A DNA stretch of 7,047 bases. Source: Candidatus Pelagibacterales bacterium. Its GTDB lineage: Bacteria > Pseudomonadota > Alphaproteobacteria > TMED109. The stretch spans positions 1 to 7,047 of the forward strand of contig NYVM01000011.1 in NCBI GenBank assembly GCA_002684605.1, written 5' to 3'. The notes beneath the pieces were generated by a model. It saw only the letters and a program-made list of their open reading frames with translations. It ran no database searches and was not told where the DNA came from. A program made the position numbers and the translations under genes. Positions 6,962 to 7,047 of this stretch are shown piece after piece (position 1 is the stretch's first letter; each line of letters starts with the position of its first letter).

Positions 6962-7047
6962 ATGCGAAAATTAAATTGTGAAAAAGCTTTTGCTAAGATT
7001 AATCTGTCCTTAAATATTCTTAATAAAAGAAATGATGGTTATCATAA
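6962..7047 (+). CDS. ispE: 4-diphosphocytidyl-2-C-methyl-D-erythritol kinase (5' part only)
   Basis: Only the first 28 codons are inside the window; the right edge cuts the gene. They contain AFAKINLSLNIL (9-20) and KRNDGYH (22-28), the N-terminal signature of IspE in the GHMP kinase family. IspE phosphorylates CDP-methylerythritol with ATP in the cytoplasmic non-mevalonate isoprenoid pathway. The Lys and Asn of AKIN and the DGYH turn are conserved substrate-site residues in this family. The ATG at 6962 follows the TPR stop by 2 nt, and no separate Shine-Dalgarno is evident, so it probably depends on readthrough or coupling from the TPR gene. The identification rests on a short but characteristic stretch. 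Confidence 0.88.
   Translation, partial: MRKLNCEKAFAKINLSLNILNKRNDGYH

Overview
The window is strongly AT-rich. It carries a gene order that fits a streamlined, AT-rich alphaproteobacterium, possibly marine. The clues are a secreted TPR protein directly upstream of ispE, and a divergent cluster with a uracil-DNA glycosylase whose N-terminus looks alphaproteobacterial. The taxonomic call is inference; there is no rRNA or other marker in the window.

Layout. Positions 1-1565 (minus strand) hold a long polytopic membrane protein that runs to the left window edge; it looks like a GT-C-type glycosyltransferase. Positions 1566-1737 are a 172-bp gap with a 13-bp tandem duplication, a perfect extended -10 element placed just before the membrane-protein ATG, and a short open stretch resembling the last strands of an outer-membrane beta-barrel. 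Positions 1738-5096 (minus strand) form a probable operon read right to left: a 64-residue conserved-looking small protein, a family-4-like uracil-DNA glycosylase without the usual iron-sulfur cysteines, a Slt70-like periplasmic lytic transglycosylase, and the molybdopterin protein MoaB. Positions 5097-5279 are a divergent promoter region with two identical palindromic cores 24 bp apart. Positions 5280-6959 (plus strand) encode a secreted TPR protein, followed after 2 nt by the first 28 codons of ispE, cut by the right edge.

How the genes relate. The minus-strand operon mixes DNA repair (uracil removal), cell-wall turnover and molybdenum-cofactor synthesis, so the grouping is probably co-expression and not one pathway. 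slt and moaB look translationally coupled: the slt stop codon sits inside the moaB ribosome binding site. The TPR gene and ispE (non-mevalonate isoprenoid synthesis) also look coupled.

I did not find a clearly new defence, mobile or RNA system. The points most worth checking are the cysteine-less glycosylase, the small protein paired with it, and the two intergenic regions.
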